Counted from the stretch's first letter, positions 21,580 to 30,507 are shown. The stretch is DNA of 64,000 nt from an uncultured Pseudomonadota bacterium (GCA_903844155.1 CAIMSU010000286.1:1-64000), one strand, 5' to 3'. Numbers and translations: made by a program. Notes: a model not told the origin generated them from the letters alone.

Positions 21580-22118
21580 TTCCCGTCCTCGCCGCCTTGA
21601 GCCTGCTCGGCTGCACGCCATCGCCGCCGCCGCCCGAGGACTATGGCCCCGCTCCCGCGTTCTCGCTCACCGATCAGAACGGAACCGCCCGCACGCTCGC
21701 CGACTTTTCGGGCAAGGTCTGGGTCGCCGACTTCATCTTCACGAGCTGTTCGTCGATCTGCCCCACCCTCACAAAGAAGATGGCGGCGATGCAGGTGAAG
21801 GATCCCTGGGCGACCTTCGTGTCGTTCTCGGTCGACCCCGGGACGGACACGCCGCCCGTCCTCCTCGCCTACGCCGAGAAGTTCCACGCCAGTCCGGGTT
21901 GGTACTTCCTCACCGGACCGACTGAGGACCTGCAAAAGATCGTGGTCGACGGCTTCAAACAGGCGATGGACATCACCCCGACGAAGGCGGGAGACCCGCC
22001 CTCCATCCTTCACGGCGACCGCTTCATCATCATCGACGGCAACGGCCACATCCGTGGCTACCCCGAGGCCGATGACCCCGAGGTGGACACGATCCTCGCG
22101 GCCCTGAAGCCCACCTAG
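21576..22118 (+). CDS. SCO1/SenC-type copper chaperone lipoprotein
   Basis: A 180-residue thioredoxin-fold protein. The lipoprotein signal ends LSLLGC. The copper/redox motif CSSIC (in FTSCSSICPTLT, about residues 66-70) and the distal His in LHGDRFIIID are conserved, together with VSFSVDPGTDTP. SCO proteins assemble the CuA centre of cytochrome c oxidase or act as thiol reductases. It overlaps the TPR gene by 4 nt. No oxidase genes are in the window. Confidence 0.92.
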   Translation: MIPVLAALSLLGCTPSPPPPEDYGPAPAFSLTDQNGTARTLADFSGKVWVADFIFTSCSSICPTLTKKMAAMQVKDPWATFVSFSVDPGTDTPPVLLAYAEKFHASPGWYFLTGPTEDLQKIVVDGFKQAMDITPTKAGDPPSILHGDRFIIIDGNGHIRGYPEADDPEVDTILAALKPT

Positions 22119-22175
22119 GAAAACCGACGTCGTCGGTTTTCATACCTATGAAAAGCGACGTCGTCGGTTTTGATA
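22117..22175. repeat. Two tandem palindromic repeats (copies 2 and 3) between converging genes
   Basis: Copy 2 (22117-22145) holds the perfect palindrome AAAACCGAC at 22120-22128 and GTCGGTTTT at 22132-22140. Copy 3 (22147-22175) holds AAAAGCGAC and GTCGGTTTT, and its reverse complement matches the copy at 2796-2824 at 27 of 29 positions. They fill the gap between SCO1 and gpsA, which converge. With T4/A4 arms on both sides they could act as a bidirectional terminator as well as being REP-like repeats. Confidence 0.8.
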
Positions 22176-22184
22176 CATCGGGGA

Positions 22185-23201
22185 TCAGCGCTCGGCGATC
22201 CGGGGGCGCCCGGAGAGGTCGCGCAGCGCCTCGAAAACAGGCCGGTCTTCATACAGCATGCGGTAGACCTGCTCCATGATCGGCACGTCCACGCCTGTTT
22301 TCTGGGCGAGGTGCCAGGCGGAGCGGGCGGTGATGACGCCTTCGGCCACCTGACCCAGCTCGGCGAGGATGGCCGGCAGCGTCTTCCCCTGCCCGAGCCC
22401 GAGGCCCACGCGCCGGTTGCGCGAGAGGTCGCCGGTGCAGGTGAGCACGAGATCGCCGAGGCCGGCGAGCCCCATCATCGTGAGCGGCTGTGCCCCGCGC
22501 GCGACGGCCAGGCGCGTCATCTCCGCGAGCCCGCGGGTGATGAGGGCCGCACGGGCGTTCGTGCCGAGGCCGGCGCCGTCACTCACTCCGCACGCGATCG
22601 CGAGCACGTTCTTCAACGCCGCGCCGACCTCGACGCCCACGACGTCGTCTGTGTGGTAGACCCGGAAAAAGCCGCCGTGAAACGCGTCGCCGACGAGGTG
22701 GCAGGCCGTCTCGCTCTCGCCCGCGACCACCACGCACGTCGGCAGGCCGATGGCGACCTCCTTCGCGAACGACGGGCCGCCGAGCGCGCAGAGGTTGGGC
22801 CGGACGTCCGACGGCAGCACCTCGCGCATCACCTCGTCCATCGTCAGCAGCGTGTCGACCTCGATTCCCTTGGACGCGCCGCAGATCACCTGCCCTGCGT
22901 GCATGTGGGCGCCGACCATCGCGACGACGATGCGGACGGTCTGGCTCGGGACAGCGGTCACGACGAGGGCCACGCCGTCAAGCGCGCCGACGAGATCCGG
23001 CGTGACGGTCAGCGTGTCCGCAAAGCGTTGATCGGGCAGATAGCGCCGGTTCTGCCGTTCGCTCTGCATCCGCAGCGCCCGGTCGCCGTCGTGGTCCCAG
23101 AGTCGGACGTCGTGCCCGTTGCGCGCCAACTGCATCGCCAGCGCCGTGCCCCAGGACCCCGCGCCGATGACCGCGACCCGCTCGACGGCGCCTTCACTCA
23201 T
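22185..23201 (-). CDS. gpsA: NAD(P)-dependent glycerol-3-phosphate dehydrogenase
   Basis: A 338-residue enzyme reducing dihydroxyacetone phosphate to sn-glycerol-3-phosphate for phospholipid synthesis. N-terminal Rossmann motif VIGAGSWGTALA, substrate-domain ALGGPSFAKEV, catalytic Lys region GAALKNVLAIACGVSDG, TRGLAEMTRL and GLAGLGDLVLTCTGDLSRNR are all present. The start is ATG 23201 rather than the ATG six bases upstream, because GGAGG lies 6 nt before 23201 but directly abuts the earlier one. It overlaps the upstream AAA ATPase gene by 8 nt (ATGAGTGA). Confidence 0.95.
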   Translation of the reverse strand: MSEGAVERVAVIGAGSWGTALAMQLARNGHDVRLWDHDGDRALRMQSERQNRRYLPDQRFADTLTVTPDLVGALDGVALVVTAVPSQTVRIVVAMVGAHMHAGQVICGASKGIEVDTLLTMDEVMREVLPSDVRPNLCALGGPSFAKEVAIGLPTCVVVAGESETACHLVGDAFHGGFFRVYHTDDVVGVEVGAALKNVLAIACGVSDGAGLGTNARAALITRGLAEMTRLAVARGAQPLTMMGLAGLGDLVLTCTGDLSRNRRVGLGLGQGKTLPAILAELGQVAEGVITARSAWHLAQKTGVDVPIMEQVYRMLYEDRPVFEALRDLSGRPRIAER

Positions 23202-24696
23202 GGACATCCTCCGTCGACCAATCGGCAAAAAACGCGACGCGACGCGTGTCGACGCTCGCCGGGCGCGCGCGCGGACGGGCCCACTCGCGCAGCTCCTTCA
23301 GCCGGTCGTCCATGGTCACTGCCAACGGGATCGTGTCGCGGGCGACGCGCGCGAGATCCGCCTGGGACATCTCGCGGCCTGCCGAAAAACCGCGGAACAA
23401 CGCCGCGACCACGAGCTGCTCCAGCTCCGCGCCGGAGTACCGCTCGGTGTCCTCCGCGACGGCGAGCAGGTCGTAGTCCTCGGGGTTCCGGTTCTTGCGC
23501 CGAAGGTGGATCTCGAGGATCTGCAGGCGCTCGTGCACGTTCGGAAGATCGACGAAGAAGATCTCGTCGAAGCGGCCTTTACGCAGGAGTTCGGGAGGCA
23601 GCGCGCGGACGTCGTTGGCCGTGGCGACGACAAAGACCGGCTTCTGCTTGTCCTGCATCCAGGTCAGGAACGAGCCGAACACCCGCCCGCTCCCCGCCCC
23701 GTCGCTCAAAAAACCCTTCTCGATCTCGTCGATCCACAGCACCACTGGCGCCAGGCTCTCGGCGATCCGGATCGTGTCGCCAAGCCCCTCCTCAGCTCGC
23801 CCCGCGAACAAGGTCGCCACGTCCAGCCGCAACAGTGGCAGGTGCCACAGGTCCGCGACCGCCTTGGCCGACAACGACTTGCCGCAGCCCTGAACGCCAA
23901 GAAGAAACAGGCCTTTTGGCTCCGGCAGCCCGTACTGCCGGGCCCGGTCCGAGAACGACGGCGTGCGCTCGTTCAACCAGTCCTTGAGATTTTCCAGCCC
24001 CCCAACCTGGCTCATCCCCATGTCCGGCTTGATGAACTCCAGGAACTTGGACCGCCGCAGCATCCGCGCCTTCTCCTCCAACAGCGCCGCGACGTCCTTG
24101 TCCTCGAACTGCCGGCCTTCCAGCAGCATCCTTGCGTACGCCCGCTTGATCTCCTTCTCGGTCAGCCCCAGCGAGGCGGTGATGAACTGGTCAAAGCGCT
24201 CGGGAGGCACTGCGATCTGGCGACGGTCCAGGAGCACCGCCAGCAGTTTGGCGATCTCCTTCCGGTCGGGCAGCGGCGCGTCCAGCACAGCAATGTCCTT
24301 CTCCAGCTCGCGGGGCACGGTCGCCGTGTGCGACAGGAACACGATGGCCTGCCTGCGCTGCTCCAGCTCCGGCTCCAGATCGCGCAGCCGCCGGACGAGC
24401 GACGCGTCGCCCATGTGCTCAGCGGCGTCCTCGAACAGGAAGAACGCTGGACCATCCACGCGCGAGATGTGGGCCAGGCCGCCGATCATCGTCAGGGTCT
24501 CGGGAAGCTGCACGCCGTCGGCCGCCACGCCAAGCTGCATCCCGCTCGTGGACCGCCACCGGTAGAGCTGTACGCCGCTAGCGGTCGCGATCTTCGCGAT
24601 CCCGCGCTCGACCCGGTCTTCCTCCGCGCTCTGCACCCAGATGAGCGGGTACCGCGCCGCGACGAGCTGCGGGATGCGCGCGAGCAGTTCTTCCAT
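23194..24696 (-). CDS. AAA+ ATPase, Ycf46-like
   Basis: A 500-residue protein. The N-terminal half (about 1-235) is an inactive ATPase-like domain typical of the Ycf46 group ([39 protein letters not shown]). The C-terminal AAA module has Walker A GVQGCGKS, Walker [12 protein letters not shown], sensor ATANDV and arginine finger region [16 protein letters not shown]. Ycf46-like proteins occur in plastids and cyanobacteria as well as other bacteria; their role is poorly defined. It is coupled to gpsA by an 8-nt overlap, so both are probably expressed together. Confidence 0.85.
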   Translation of the reverse strand: MEELLARIPQLVAARYPLIWVQSAEEDRVERGIAKIATASGVQLYRWRSTSGMQLGVAADGVQLPETLTMIGGLAHISRVDGPAFFLFEDAAEHMGDASLVRRLRDLEPELEQRRQAIVFLSHTATVPRELEKDIAVLDAPLPDRKEIAKLLAVLLDRRQIAVPPERFDQFITASLGLTEKEIKRAYARMLLEGRQFEDKDVAALLEEKARMLRRSKFLEFIKPDMGMSQVGGLENLKDWLNERTPSFSDRARQYGLPEPKGLFLLGVQGCGKSLSAKAVADLWHLPLLRLDVATLFAGRAEEGLGDTIRIAESLAPVVLWIDEIEKGFLSDGAGSGRVFGSFLTWMQDKQKPVFVVATANDVRALPPELLRKGRFDEIFFVDLPNVHERLQILEIHLRRKNRNPEDYDLLAVAEDTERYSGAELEQLVVAALFRGFSAGREMSQADLARVARDTIPLAVTMDDRLKELREWARPRARPASVDTRRVAFFADWSTEDVHE

Positions 24697-24840
24697 GCGG
24701 GTCCGGTATCAAGAAACCCGGACTGGTGTTCGCCGTCGGATCGCGTTCAGATCAAGGCGTTACCCTCCTTTCTGAGGGGGGCGGTCGGCCAAAGGTCCGG
24801 GCCGGCCGCTCGTCTCGCGATCGCGCTGTGACGGCACGAC

Positions 24841-25827
24841 TTACTTCTGGACCTCGATCGAGACCGGCACCTCGGCGCCGTTCTGGTAGAGCACGTTCGG
24901 GTCCGTCGCGATCGTGTCGACCGTGCCGAGCCCCTTGAGCTTCTCCTGCAGCGCGCTCACGTTGTAGCTTGGCACGAAGATCCGCACCGCCGCAGAGTCG
25001 CCGTCGTCCATCGGGTAGTCGGCGAGCGGGCGGCCTTTTGCGTCGACGATGCGACCGCCGAGCGCAGAGGCGACGCCGATGAGGTCCTTCAGCGGGTTCG
25101 CGCCGGAGGGATGGATCCGGTAGCGCCAGGGGGCAGGCGAGTAGAGCGTGGGCGTCTGCGCGCTTTGGGTCTGCGAATTCGCAGCGTAGGAAGCTGTGTT
25201 ATCGGTACTTCCCGGCGTGCCGGTGGTGTTGCCGGGCGCGAGGCTGGCGTCCTTCTCCCAGTCGGCCTGGTAGGGCTCGCGGTCGTTGGCGACGGGCGCG
25301 TCTGCGTGCTGGGACGGCGCCGACGACGGGGGCTTCTGGGCAGGGTGAGCCGCGACTGCAAATCCGCCTTCATCTCCGAGGATGCCGTCTGCGTGAGGGT
25401 TTTCGGGGGCGCCTGGCGACGCGGGTGGCGCGAGTGACGGGGCGGTAGCCGCCGCGACCGTCGGCGTTGGTGGCGGCGCGTCGGTCCCTTCGGGCGGGTG
25501 ATGCGTCCCAACGACAAGCAGCGCCAACGCAGCGACGGCGGCGAGGCCGACGTAGTCGTACCGGACGCGACGGAGCGCGGTCCGAAGCCGGCTCGGCGCG
25601 GGCTCCGCCATGACCCGGATGTGGAGCCGGTTCGCGAAGCCGGCGGGGGCCTCCAACGGGCCATTGGACCTCAAGAACTCCACCGCACCTCGCAGCTCCT
25701 CGTACTCGGCCCGAAGTGCGGCATCCCGCTGGATGGCCGCCTCCACCTCGCGCGCCTCGCCCGAGGGGAGGTCCCCGTCCAGGTAGGCGGAAAGTCGGTT
25801 TCTGGCAAAAAACGTGTCCATGTTCAC
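24841..25827 (-). CDS. Anti-sigma factor, zinc-less, single transmembrane helix
   Basis: A 328-residue protein directly after an ECF sigma gene (start ATG overlaps the sigma stop as ATGA). Residues about 8-70 resemble the anti-sigma (zf-HC2/ASD) helices (LSAYLDGDLPSGEAREVEAAI) but lack the His-Cys-Cys zinc ligands. A transmembrane helix follows (VGLAAVAALALLVVG, about 93-107), then a long Pro/Ala/Ser linker and a folded C-terminal domain from about 240 (YRIHPSGANPLKDLIGVASA to the end). Predicted topology: sigma-binding part in the cytoplasm, sensor part outside. Presumably it sequesters the sigma factor until an envelope signal is sensed. Confidence 0.78.
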   Translation of the reverse strand: MNMDTFFARNRLSAYLDGDLPSGEAREVEAAIQRDAALRAEYEELRGAVEFLRSNGPLEAPAGFANRLHIRVMAEPAPSRLRTALRRVRYDYVGLAAVAALALLVVGTHHPPEGTDAPPPTPTVAAATAPSLAPPASPGAPENPHADGILGDEGGFAVAAHPAQKPPSSAPSQHADAPVANDREPYQADWEKDASLAPGNTTGTPGSTDNTASYAANSQTQSAQTPTLYSPAPWRYRIHPSGANPLKDLIGVASALGGRIVDAKGRPLADYPMDDGDSAAVRIFVPSYNVSALQEKLKGLGTVDTIATDPNVLYQNGAEVPVSIEVQK

Positions 25828-26459
25828 AGGTCCTCCCGACCGATGGTCCGGCCGAGGATCGCCGCGAGCTCAGCCCGGGCGCGATGAATGCGGCTTTTCA
25901 CGGTGCCGCGGGGAAGATCGAGGATCTCACCTATCTCTTCGTAGGCAAGATCCTCGATGTCACGAAGGATGAGGATCTGGCGATGTTCTTCGTCGAGGCT
26001 GGCGAGCGCCGTGGTGAGCAGGGACTCCGCCTCGTTCCGGTGCACGACGGAGTCGCTGCTGGCGACCTCGTCCGCGAACTGGCGGGCGGGCGCGTCATCG
26101 TCGGGCGTGCCGTCGATGGGCTCGTGCCGACGGTAGCCGCGGCGGGTCCGGTACAGGCGATGGTTCTTGCAGTGGTTGAGCGCGACCTTGTAGACCCAGG
26201 TGGAGAGCTGGCTCTCCCCCCGAAAGCCCGGCAGGGAGCGGTAGAGCGCGATGAAGACGTCCTGGGCGGTCTCCTCGGCGCCCTGAGCGTCGTCGAGCCA
26301 ACGGCGGCACAGCGTGTAGATCCGGTCCTGGTAGCGGCGCACGATCTCGTCAAACGCGCGCCGGTCGCCGTGCTGAAAGCGGTCGACCAGGTCGCCGTCG
26401 GTCGGCCCCGCGAGCCTCAAGCTCGGGAAGGAGACGGCAGCGAGGAGCGCGACGAACAT
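25824..26459 (-). CDS. ECF RNA polymerase sigma factor (RpoE-like)
   Basis: A 211-residue sigma-70 family protein with region 2 (FDEIVRRYQDRIYTLCRRWL, ETAQDVFIALYRSL, STWVYKVALNHCKNH) and region 4 (LASLDEEHRQILILRDIEDL, YEEIGEILDLPRGTVKSRIHRAR). There is a charged linker of about 35 residues between them. It is the first gene of a sigma/anti-sigma operon and has a sigma-E-like promoter just upstream, indicating autoregulation. GGAGG lies 3 nt before the ATG, closer than usual. Confidence 0.93.
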   Translation of the reverse strand: MFVALLAAVSFPSLRLAGPTDGDLVDRFQHGDRRAFDEIVRRYQDRIYTLCRRWLDDAQGAEETAQDVFIALYRSLPGFRGESQLSTWVYKVALNHCKNHRLYRTRRGYRRHEPIDGTPDDDAPARQFADEVASSDSVVHRNEAESLLTTALASLDEEHRQILILRDIEDLAYEEIGEILDLPRGTVKSRIHRARAELAAILGRTIGREDL

Positions 26460-26491
26460 GAACCTCCGGGGCTGACTCGGGCTGGAGTGGG

Positions 26492-26519
26492 TGAGACAGC
26501 AACGCGGCGGAAAAGTTCC
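26492..26519 (-). promoter_or_regulatory. Sigma-E type ECF promoter for the sigma/anti-sigma operon
   Basis: On the minus strand GGAACTT (26519-26513) and TCTCA (26496-26492) are separated by exactly 16 nt, close to the E. coli sigma-E layout (GGAACTT, N16, TCTNA). The predicted start is about 25 nt before the sigma gene ATG at 26459. This is direct sequence support for autoregulation. Confidence 0.7.
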
Positions 26520-26610
26520 GCCACGCGGCAGGACCGGGTTAATTCAGCGGGATGCCGCCGTCGCGTTACTGTCCGGTCGGACAGGGCGAACGGCGGCGGG
26601 CAGGAACCCG

Positions 26611-27066
26611 TTGGATCGTACTCCTTTCCTCGTCGGTGTCGAAGGTCCGCTCGCGGGGAAGCGGTTCCTCGTGACCGTAGCGGGCCTGCGGCTTGGGCGG
26701 GATCCTGAGAACGAGGTCCACATCGACGACGCGGGCGTGAGCCGGCAGCATGCCCGGGTCCTGCTCCACAATGGCGCGGTCTGGGTCCAGGATGCGGGCA
26801 GCCGCAACGGGCTCCACGTGAACGGCCAACGCGTGCCCGACCACAAGCAGGTGAAGGAAGGCGACCGGATCGTGCTCGGCGCCCACACGTTCACGGTAGA
26901 GCTCGTCGCGGCCCTGGAGCGCGCGGAGCCGGCCAGTCCAGCGGTCGCGCCCCCAAAGCCCGGCGGCGCACCCGTCATGCCAATTGCGCTCATCATTGGC
27001 GGGATTCTGCTGCTCGTCGGCTGCGCCGGCGTGGCGTCGGCGCTGTGGTGGGCCTCGCGTTCGTAG
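26611..27066 (+). CDS. FHA domain protein with C-terminal membrane anchor
   Basis: A 151-residue protein from TTG 26611 (AGGA at 26602-26605), chosen because similarity begins at LVGVEGPLAGKRF. An FHA domain fills about residues 8-90: LRLGRDPENEVHIDD, VSRQHARV, SRNGLHVNG and GDRIVLG carry the Gly-Arg, Ser-Arg-His and Asn-Gly phosphothreonine-binding residues. A Pro/Ala linker and one C-terminal helix (MPIALIIGGILLLVGCAGVASALWW) follow. It would recruit Thr-phosphorylated proteins to the membrane. It is divergent from the ECF operon. A longer GTG start at 26491 would overlap the ECF promoter. Confidence 0.8.
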   Translation: MDRTPFLVGVEGPLAGKRFLVTVAGLRLGRDPENEVHIDDAGVSRQHARVLLHNGAVWVQDAGSRNGLHVNGQRVPDHKQVKEGDRIVLGAHTFTVELVAALERAEPASPAVAPPKPGGAPVMPIALIIGGILLLVGCAGVASALWWASRS

Positions 27067-27174
27067 CCCCCGTTTCGCGACCGTTGAACAAATGTGGCGC
27101 TGAACTCTTGCTCAGCTAACGACAGCTGGGTAAGCGGTTCGAGCCTCTCCAACCCTCCCCCAAATGGTGCTCTC

Positions 27175-27954
27175 ATGCAGTCTGTCTCCTCCGCGAAAGG
27201 TCGCTTTGTCTGATTCGAACTTCTCACCACCGACCCGGCGGCCGCCAAGGCCTTTTACGGCAAGGTCGTCGGCTGGGAGACGGAGGCCTGGCCCGGCACC
27301 GACTACACCATGTGGAAGATCCCGGGCGGCGCGCAGATCGGTGGCGTGATGGCGCTGCCCGAGCAGGCCAGGGCGATGGGCGCGCCCCCGCACTGGGTCG
27401 GCAACCTCTGCGTCGAGAGCTGCGATGCGGCTGTCGCGAAGACGGTCGCCCACGGTGGCCGCGTGCTGATGCCCGCTTCCGACATGCCGGGCGTCGGCCG
27501 GACCGCGATCGTCGCCGACTGCTGCGGCGCGACGTTGGCGCTCCACCAGCCCGAGAATCTGGCCCCGGGGCACGAGGGTCAGGCGACCTTCGGCGAGGTC
27601 TCCTGGTCGGAATTGATGACGGACAACCTTGAGAGCGCGATGGCGCTGTACAGCGACGTCGCCGGCTGGGTGAAAGGCGACGCGATGGACATGGGCGAGA
27701 TGGGCCCCTACCAGATGTTCGGCGTCTCGGCGGCGCGGGAGGGCACCGTCGGCGGGATGATGAAGCGCCCGCCGATGGTGCCGGTTTCGTGCTGGACGTA
27801 CTACTTCTACGTGGCGGATCTGGACGCCGCGATCGCCGCCGCGACCGCCAACGGGGGGCACCTGCTGCACGGACCGACGCCGATCCCGGGCGGGGACCGC
27901 GTCGCGAACCTGATGGATCCCCAGGGCGCAGCCTTCGCGCTCCACGGGAAGTAG
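27175..27954 (+). pseudogene. VOC (glyoxalase/bleomycin-resistance) family gene with in-frame TGA at codon 13
   Basis: Reading from ATG 27175 gives MQSVSSAKGRFV, then TGA (27211-27213), then FELLTTDPAAAKAFYGKVVG and a complete two-module VOC protein to 27954. Homologues of this group read RFVWxELLTTDP, so TGA stands where Trp (TGG) is expected: a single-base change. The two modules (about residues 10-125 and 140-259) each keep the beta-alpha-beta-beta-beta pattern, and no other damage is visible. The next in-frame ATG (27310) would lose the first strand and helix of module 1. Recent nonsense pseudogene, readthrough, or sequencing error cannot be separated here. UGA is a normal stop elsewhere in the window. 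Confidence 0.8.
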
Positions 27955-27961
27955 TCGGCGT

Positions 27962-28687
27962 TTACTTCGCGCCCGAGGCCAGGTTTGGCCGCGTCGTGGG
28001 GCCGCCCGAAGGGGAGCCCGGCGCGCCCTTCGGCTCGACCTGAGCCCCTTCGACTGGCTTGATGCCAGCGAGGGCCGCATCCAGCCCGGCAAGTCCGTTG
28101 GCGACGCTGTCGGCGCTGGCCTTCTCGTCCGCGATCCGCTTCGAAGCGGACGCCTCCGCCAGCGGCTTCATCTTGTCGAGGCCGGACTGGAAGGACGTGC
28201 CGAGCATGCCGTCCATGTCGACAAAAAGGCTCGCGAGCTTGCCGACAAAGTCGTTCTTCTGGTCAAACGCCCACGTCACCTTGGTCTGATCGCCGACCGG
28301 CTCGAACGTCAAGGTCGCCGTCGACATCGACTCCATCGGCTTCATGAAGTGGAGCTGCTCGACAACCCGGCTTGGCGGCGTGCTCTCCGTGATCGTCATC
28401 CGGCCCTGGCCAACGTCGCTGTCGCCGTTCCATTCAAACCAGGCGTCCTTGCCCTCGTGCACAGGCGATTGCGTGATCACCTGCTTCGGGTCGAGATCCT
28501 GGAAGGGGCTCCACTTCACCCACAGGTCGAAGTTGTTCGCGTAGGGGAACACGTCGGCCGGCACAGCGTTCACCAGGACCGAGCGCTCCACGTGCGTGGA
28601 ATCCGGCTGCAACGACGCGCCAATACCCACGCCGATGACCGCGAGCGCGATGGCACACCCCAGACCAATCAGGATCTTCTTGACCAT
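27962..28687 (-). CDS. SRPBCC (START/polyketide cyclase-like) protein with membrane anchor
   Basis: A 241-residue protein. It begins with a hydrophobic anchor (ILIGLGCAIALAVIGVGIGA), followed by an SRPBCC fold (about 38-170) with VERSVLVNAVPADVFPYANNF, WVKWSPFQDLDP, VGQGRMTITES and TKVTWAFDQKND. SRPBCC domains bind hydrophobic ligands in a helix-grip pocket. ATG 28687 is preceded by GAGGTG. The C-terminal 40 residues are Pro/Gly/Ser-rich and likely disordered. Ligand unknown. Confidence 0.8.
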   Translation of the reverse strand: MVKKILIGLGCAIALAVIGVGIGASLQPDSTHVERSVLVNAVPADVFPYANNFDLWVKWSPFQDLDPKQVITQSPVHEGKDAWFEWNGDSDVGQGRMTITESTPPSRVVEQLHFMKPMESMSTATLTFEPVGDQTKVTWAFDQKNDFVGKLASLFVDMDGMLGTSFQSGLDKMKPLAEASASKRIADEKASADSVANGLAGLDAALAGIKPVEGAQVEPKGAPGSPSGGPTTRPNLASGAK

Positions 28688-28736
28688 TTGAACACCTCGC
28701 CCGCCTCTTTGCACGCGACGGCGATTCTGTCGAGGG

Positions 28737-29720
28737 TCAGCCCGTACATCCAGGATGCCCGAACATCTCCACCCACGCGCGGCGATCGTGCGCCGGGAGG
28801 ATGTGCAGGTCCGGGCGGGCCTTGTGCAGGGCCCAGAGGCGTTGGATCTGGTGGTCGACCGCGGCGTGATCGGCGTCGAAGGGTTGGGCAAGCCAGCCCT
28901 TCGGCTCGCGATCCTCGTAGCCCTCGCGCACCCAGACCGTGTCGCCGACGAGGAGGAGCTCGCGGCCGTCCCCGAGGTGGATGCGCGCGCCGAGGCTGCC
29001 GGGGGTGTGGCCCTCCATGGGGAACAGCACGACGGAGCCGTCGCCATAGAGATCGTGGCTGCTGGCCCAGGCGAGGAACGGCCCGCCGTCAAACGTTAGC
29101 GGCCGGGCGCGGGCAACCAGGATGCGCGCCTCCTTGGGCAGCACGCCGAAACCGCCATGGGCAAGTATGGAATTGGCGAGATCGATCTCGGCCTGGGGCA
29201 GGAGGACGGGCAAGCCGGCGAGGTCGAGGAGGCCGCCGAGGTGGTCAAAGTGGGCGTGCGTTGGGATCACACCTGCGAGGGTCGAGGGGTCGACGCCGGC
29301 AGCACGAAGGGCGTCCGCGGGCGTCGACGTGACCGTCCACCCGTGCGCAGCCTGGCGCAAAAAGAAGCCGCCAAGGCCGTGCACCTCCTTCATCTCCTCC
29401 TTCAACTGCGCGGATTGTCCGCCGTCGATGAGCCAATTCCCGGAGGGGGACTTGAGCAGGATCCCGCTCTGCGTGCTCGGGACGTTGGCCTTGAGCGCGC
29501 CGTGCGCGACGGCCGCGCCGTGTGGCAGCGACCCCGTCGCGAACTCAACCCAGCAAACCTGAAGATTCGGAAACGGCTGAAAGTTGGGAGGTGTCTCTGG
29601 CCCGAAGGTGACGGCTGGGACGGGCTCGGGGATGTGGTGGACGCACCCGGTGGCCCCGAGCGCCAGCAGGGCGAACACGGGGGAACGACGCAGGGCGTTG
29701 AGAAGCGTAGGATGGGACAT
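28737..29720 (-). CDS. Metallo-beta-lactamase fold hydrolase, lipoprotein
   Basis: A 327-residue protein with a lipoprotein signal (LLALGATGC). The MBL metal motif is THAHFDHLGG (HxHxDH, about residues 154-160). The third ligand His is in MEGHTPGSLGARI, the bridging Asp in LLLVGDTVW, and the last His in LPAHDRRAW. The layout is that of N-acyl homoserine lactonase/RNase Z-like hydrolases, here exported and lipid anchored. Substrate unknown. A hypothetical gene lies 9 nt upstream on the same strand. Confidence 0.87.
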   Translation of the reverse strand: MSHPTLLNALRRSPVFALLALGATGCVHHIPEPVPAVTFGPETPPNFQPFPNLQVCWVEFATGSLPHGAAVAHGALKANVPSTQSGILLKSPSGNWLIDGGQSAQLKEEMKEVHGLGGFFLRQAAHGWTVTSTPADALRAAGVDPSTLAGVIPTHAHFDHLGGLLDLAGLPVLLPQAEIDLANSILAHGGFGVLPKEARILVARARPLTFDGGPFLAWASSHDLYGDGSVVLFPMEGHTPGSLGARIHLGDGRELLLVGDTVWVREGYEDREPKGWLAQPFDADHAAVDHQIQRLWALHKARPDLHILPAHDRRAWVEMFGHPGCTG

Positions 29721-29729
29721 TCGGAGCGT

Positions 29730-30491
29730 CTATCCTGCGCGGACCTCCGCGAACGCGCGCTCCAGGTCCGCCAGCCGCACGCCGTCCGCGCGCCGAACGC
29801 GGTCCACCTCGGCGCGAATCAGGCCCATGTCGCGCTCCCGCGCCTCGCGCCACGCCGGCAGCACGCGCGCGGTCATCCACGCGGTTCGGTCGTCCGCGAC
29901 CCACGGATCGCCGAAGGCGCCGTCCCACGCGATCACCCGGCTCGACGGGGCGAGGCCGAGCCGGAAGCCGAACAGCGCACGCAGGGGAGGGCGCCAGACC
30001 GGGTCGAGCGCATCGTAGGTCGGCTGCAGCATGACCCGTTGCTCGACCCGGCACAATTCGTCGAGCGCCTCCTCAGCCAGAGCGTGCGCGACCGCGTCGT
30101 CGCCCGGCTGGGTCGGATCGTCCGGCGAGCGGTCGAGCGCCTCGTCCGCACGGGTGAACGTGGAGAACGCCTCGGCCAGGGGCGCTGGGACCACAAAGCC
30201 GGCGCGGTAGCACAGCCACGCGGGCACGACCGTGCTGTAGATGCGGAGGTTGCCGTCGGCCATCATCTTTTGCCAGGGCGGCGGGTCCGCCTCCAGCGCG
30301 TAATAGACCTGCCGGGCGACGAACGTCGCGAGTCCGAACCAGGACCCCAGGAACGGCTCATCCAGGTAGCAAGCGGCGTAGATCGCGGCGATGCGATGCG
30401 CGCGCGGAGCCGGGTCGTCGGCGTGGGGGGCGAGCAGGTCCCTCGCGACGTGTTGGGCGCGGGCGAACGGGGTCTCTTCGGGTGACGTCAT
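29730..30491 (-). CDS. Hypothetical soluble protein
   Basis: A 253-residue helical protein rich in Ala, Arg and Asp with no signal peptide or membrane helix. Segments IYAACYLDEPFLGSWFGLATFVARQVYYALE and LFGFRLGLAPSSRVIAWDGAFGDPWVADDRT look conserved-protein-like and faintly recall the DUF2515 group, but this is not secure. It lies 9 nt upstream of the MBL lipoprotein gene and 16 nt downstream of the kinase gene, so it may be part of a long operon. Confidence 0.6.
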   Translation of the reverse strand: MTSPEETPFARAQHVARDLLAPHADDPAPRAHRIAAIYAACYLDEPFLGSWFGLATFVARQVYYALEADPPPWQKMMADGNLRIYSTVVPAWLCYRAGFVVPAPLAEAFSTFTRADEALDRSPDDPTQPGDDAVAHALAEEALDELCRVEQRVMLQPTYDALDPVWRPPLRALFGFRLGLAPSSRVIAWDGAFGDPWVADDRTAWMTARVLPAWREARERDMGLIRAEVDRVRRADGVRLADLERAFAEVRAG

Positions 30492-30507
30492 GATGCGGGC
30501 GGGCGTA

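Noticed and set aside
27211-27213. UGA decoded as Trp or selenocysteine as a genome-wide code change
   Set aside because: TGA ends several confidently identified genes in the window (for example gshB, the sigma gene and psd), and no SECIS-like hairpin is evident directly after this codon.
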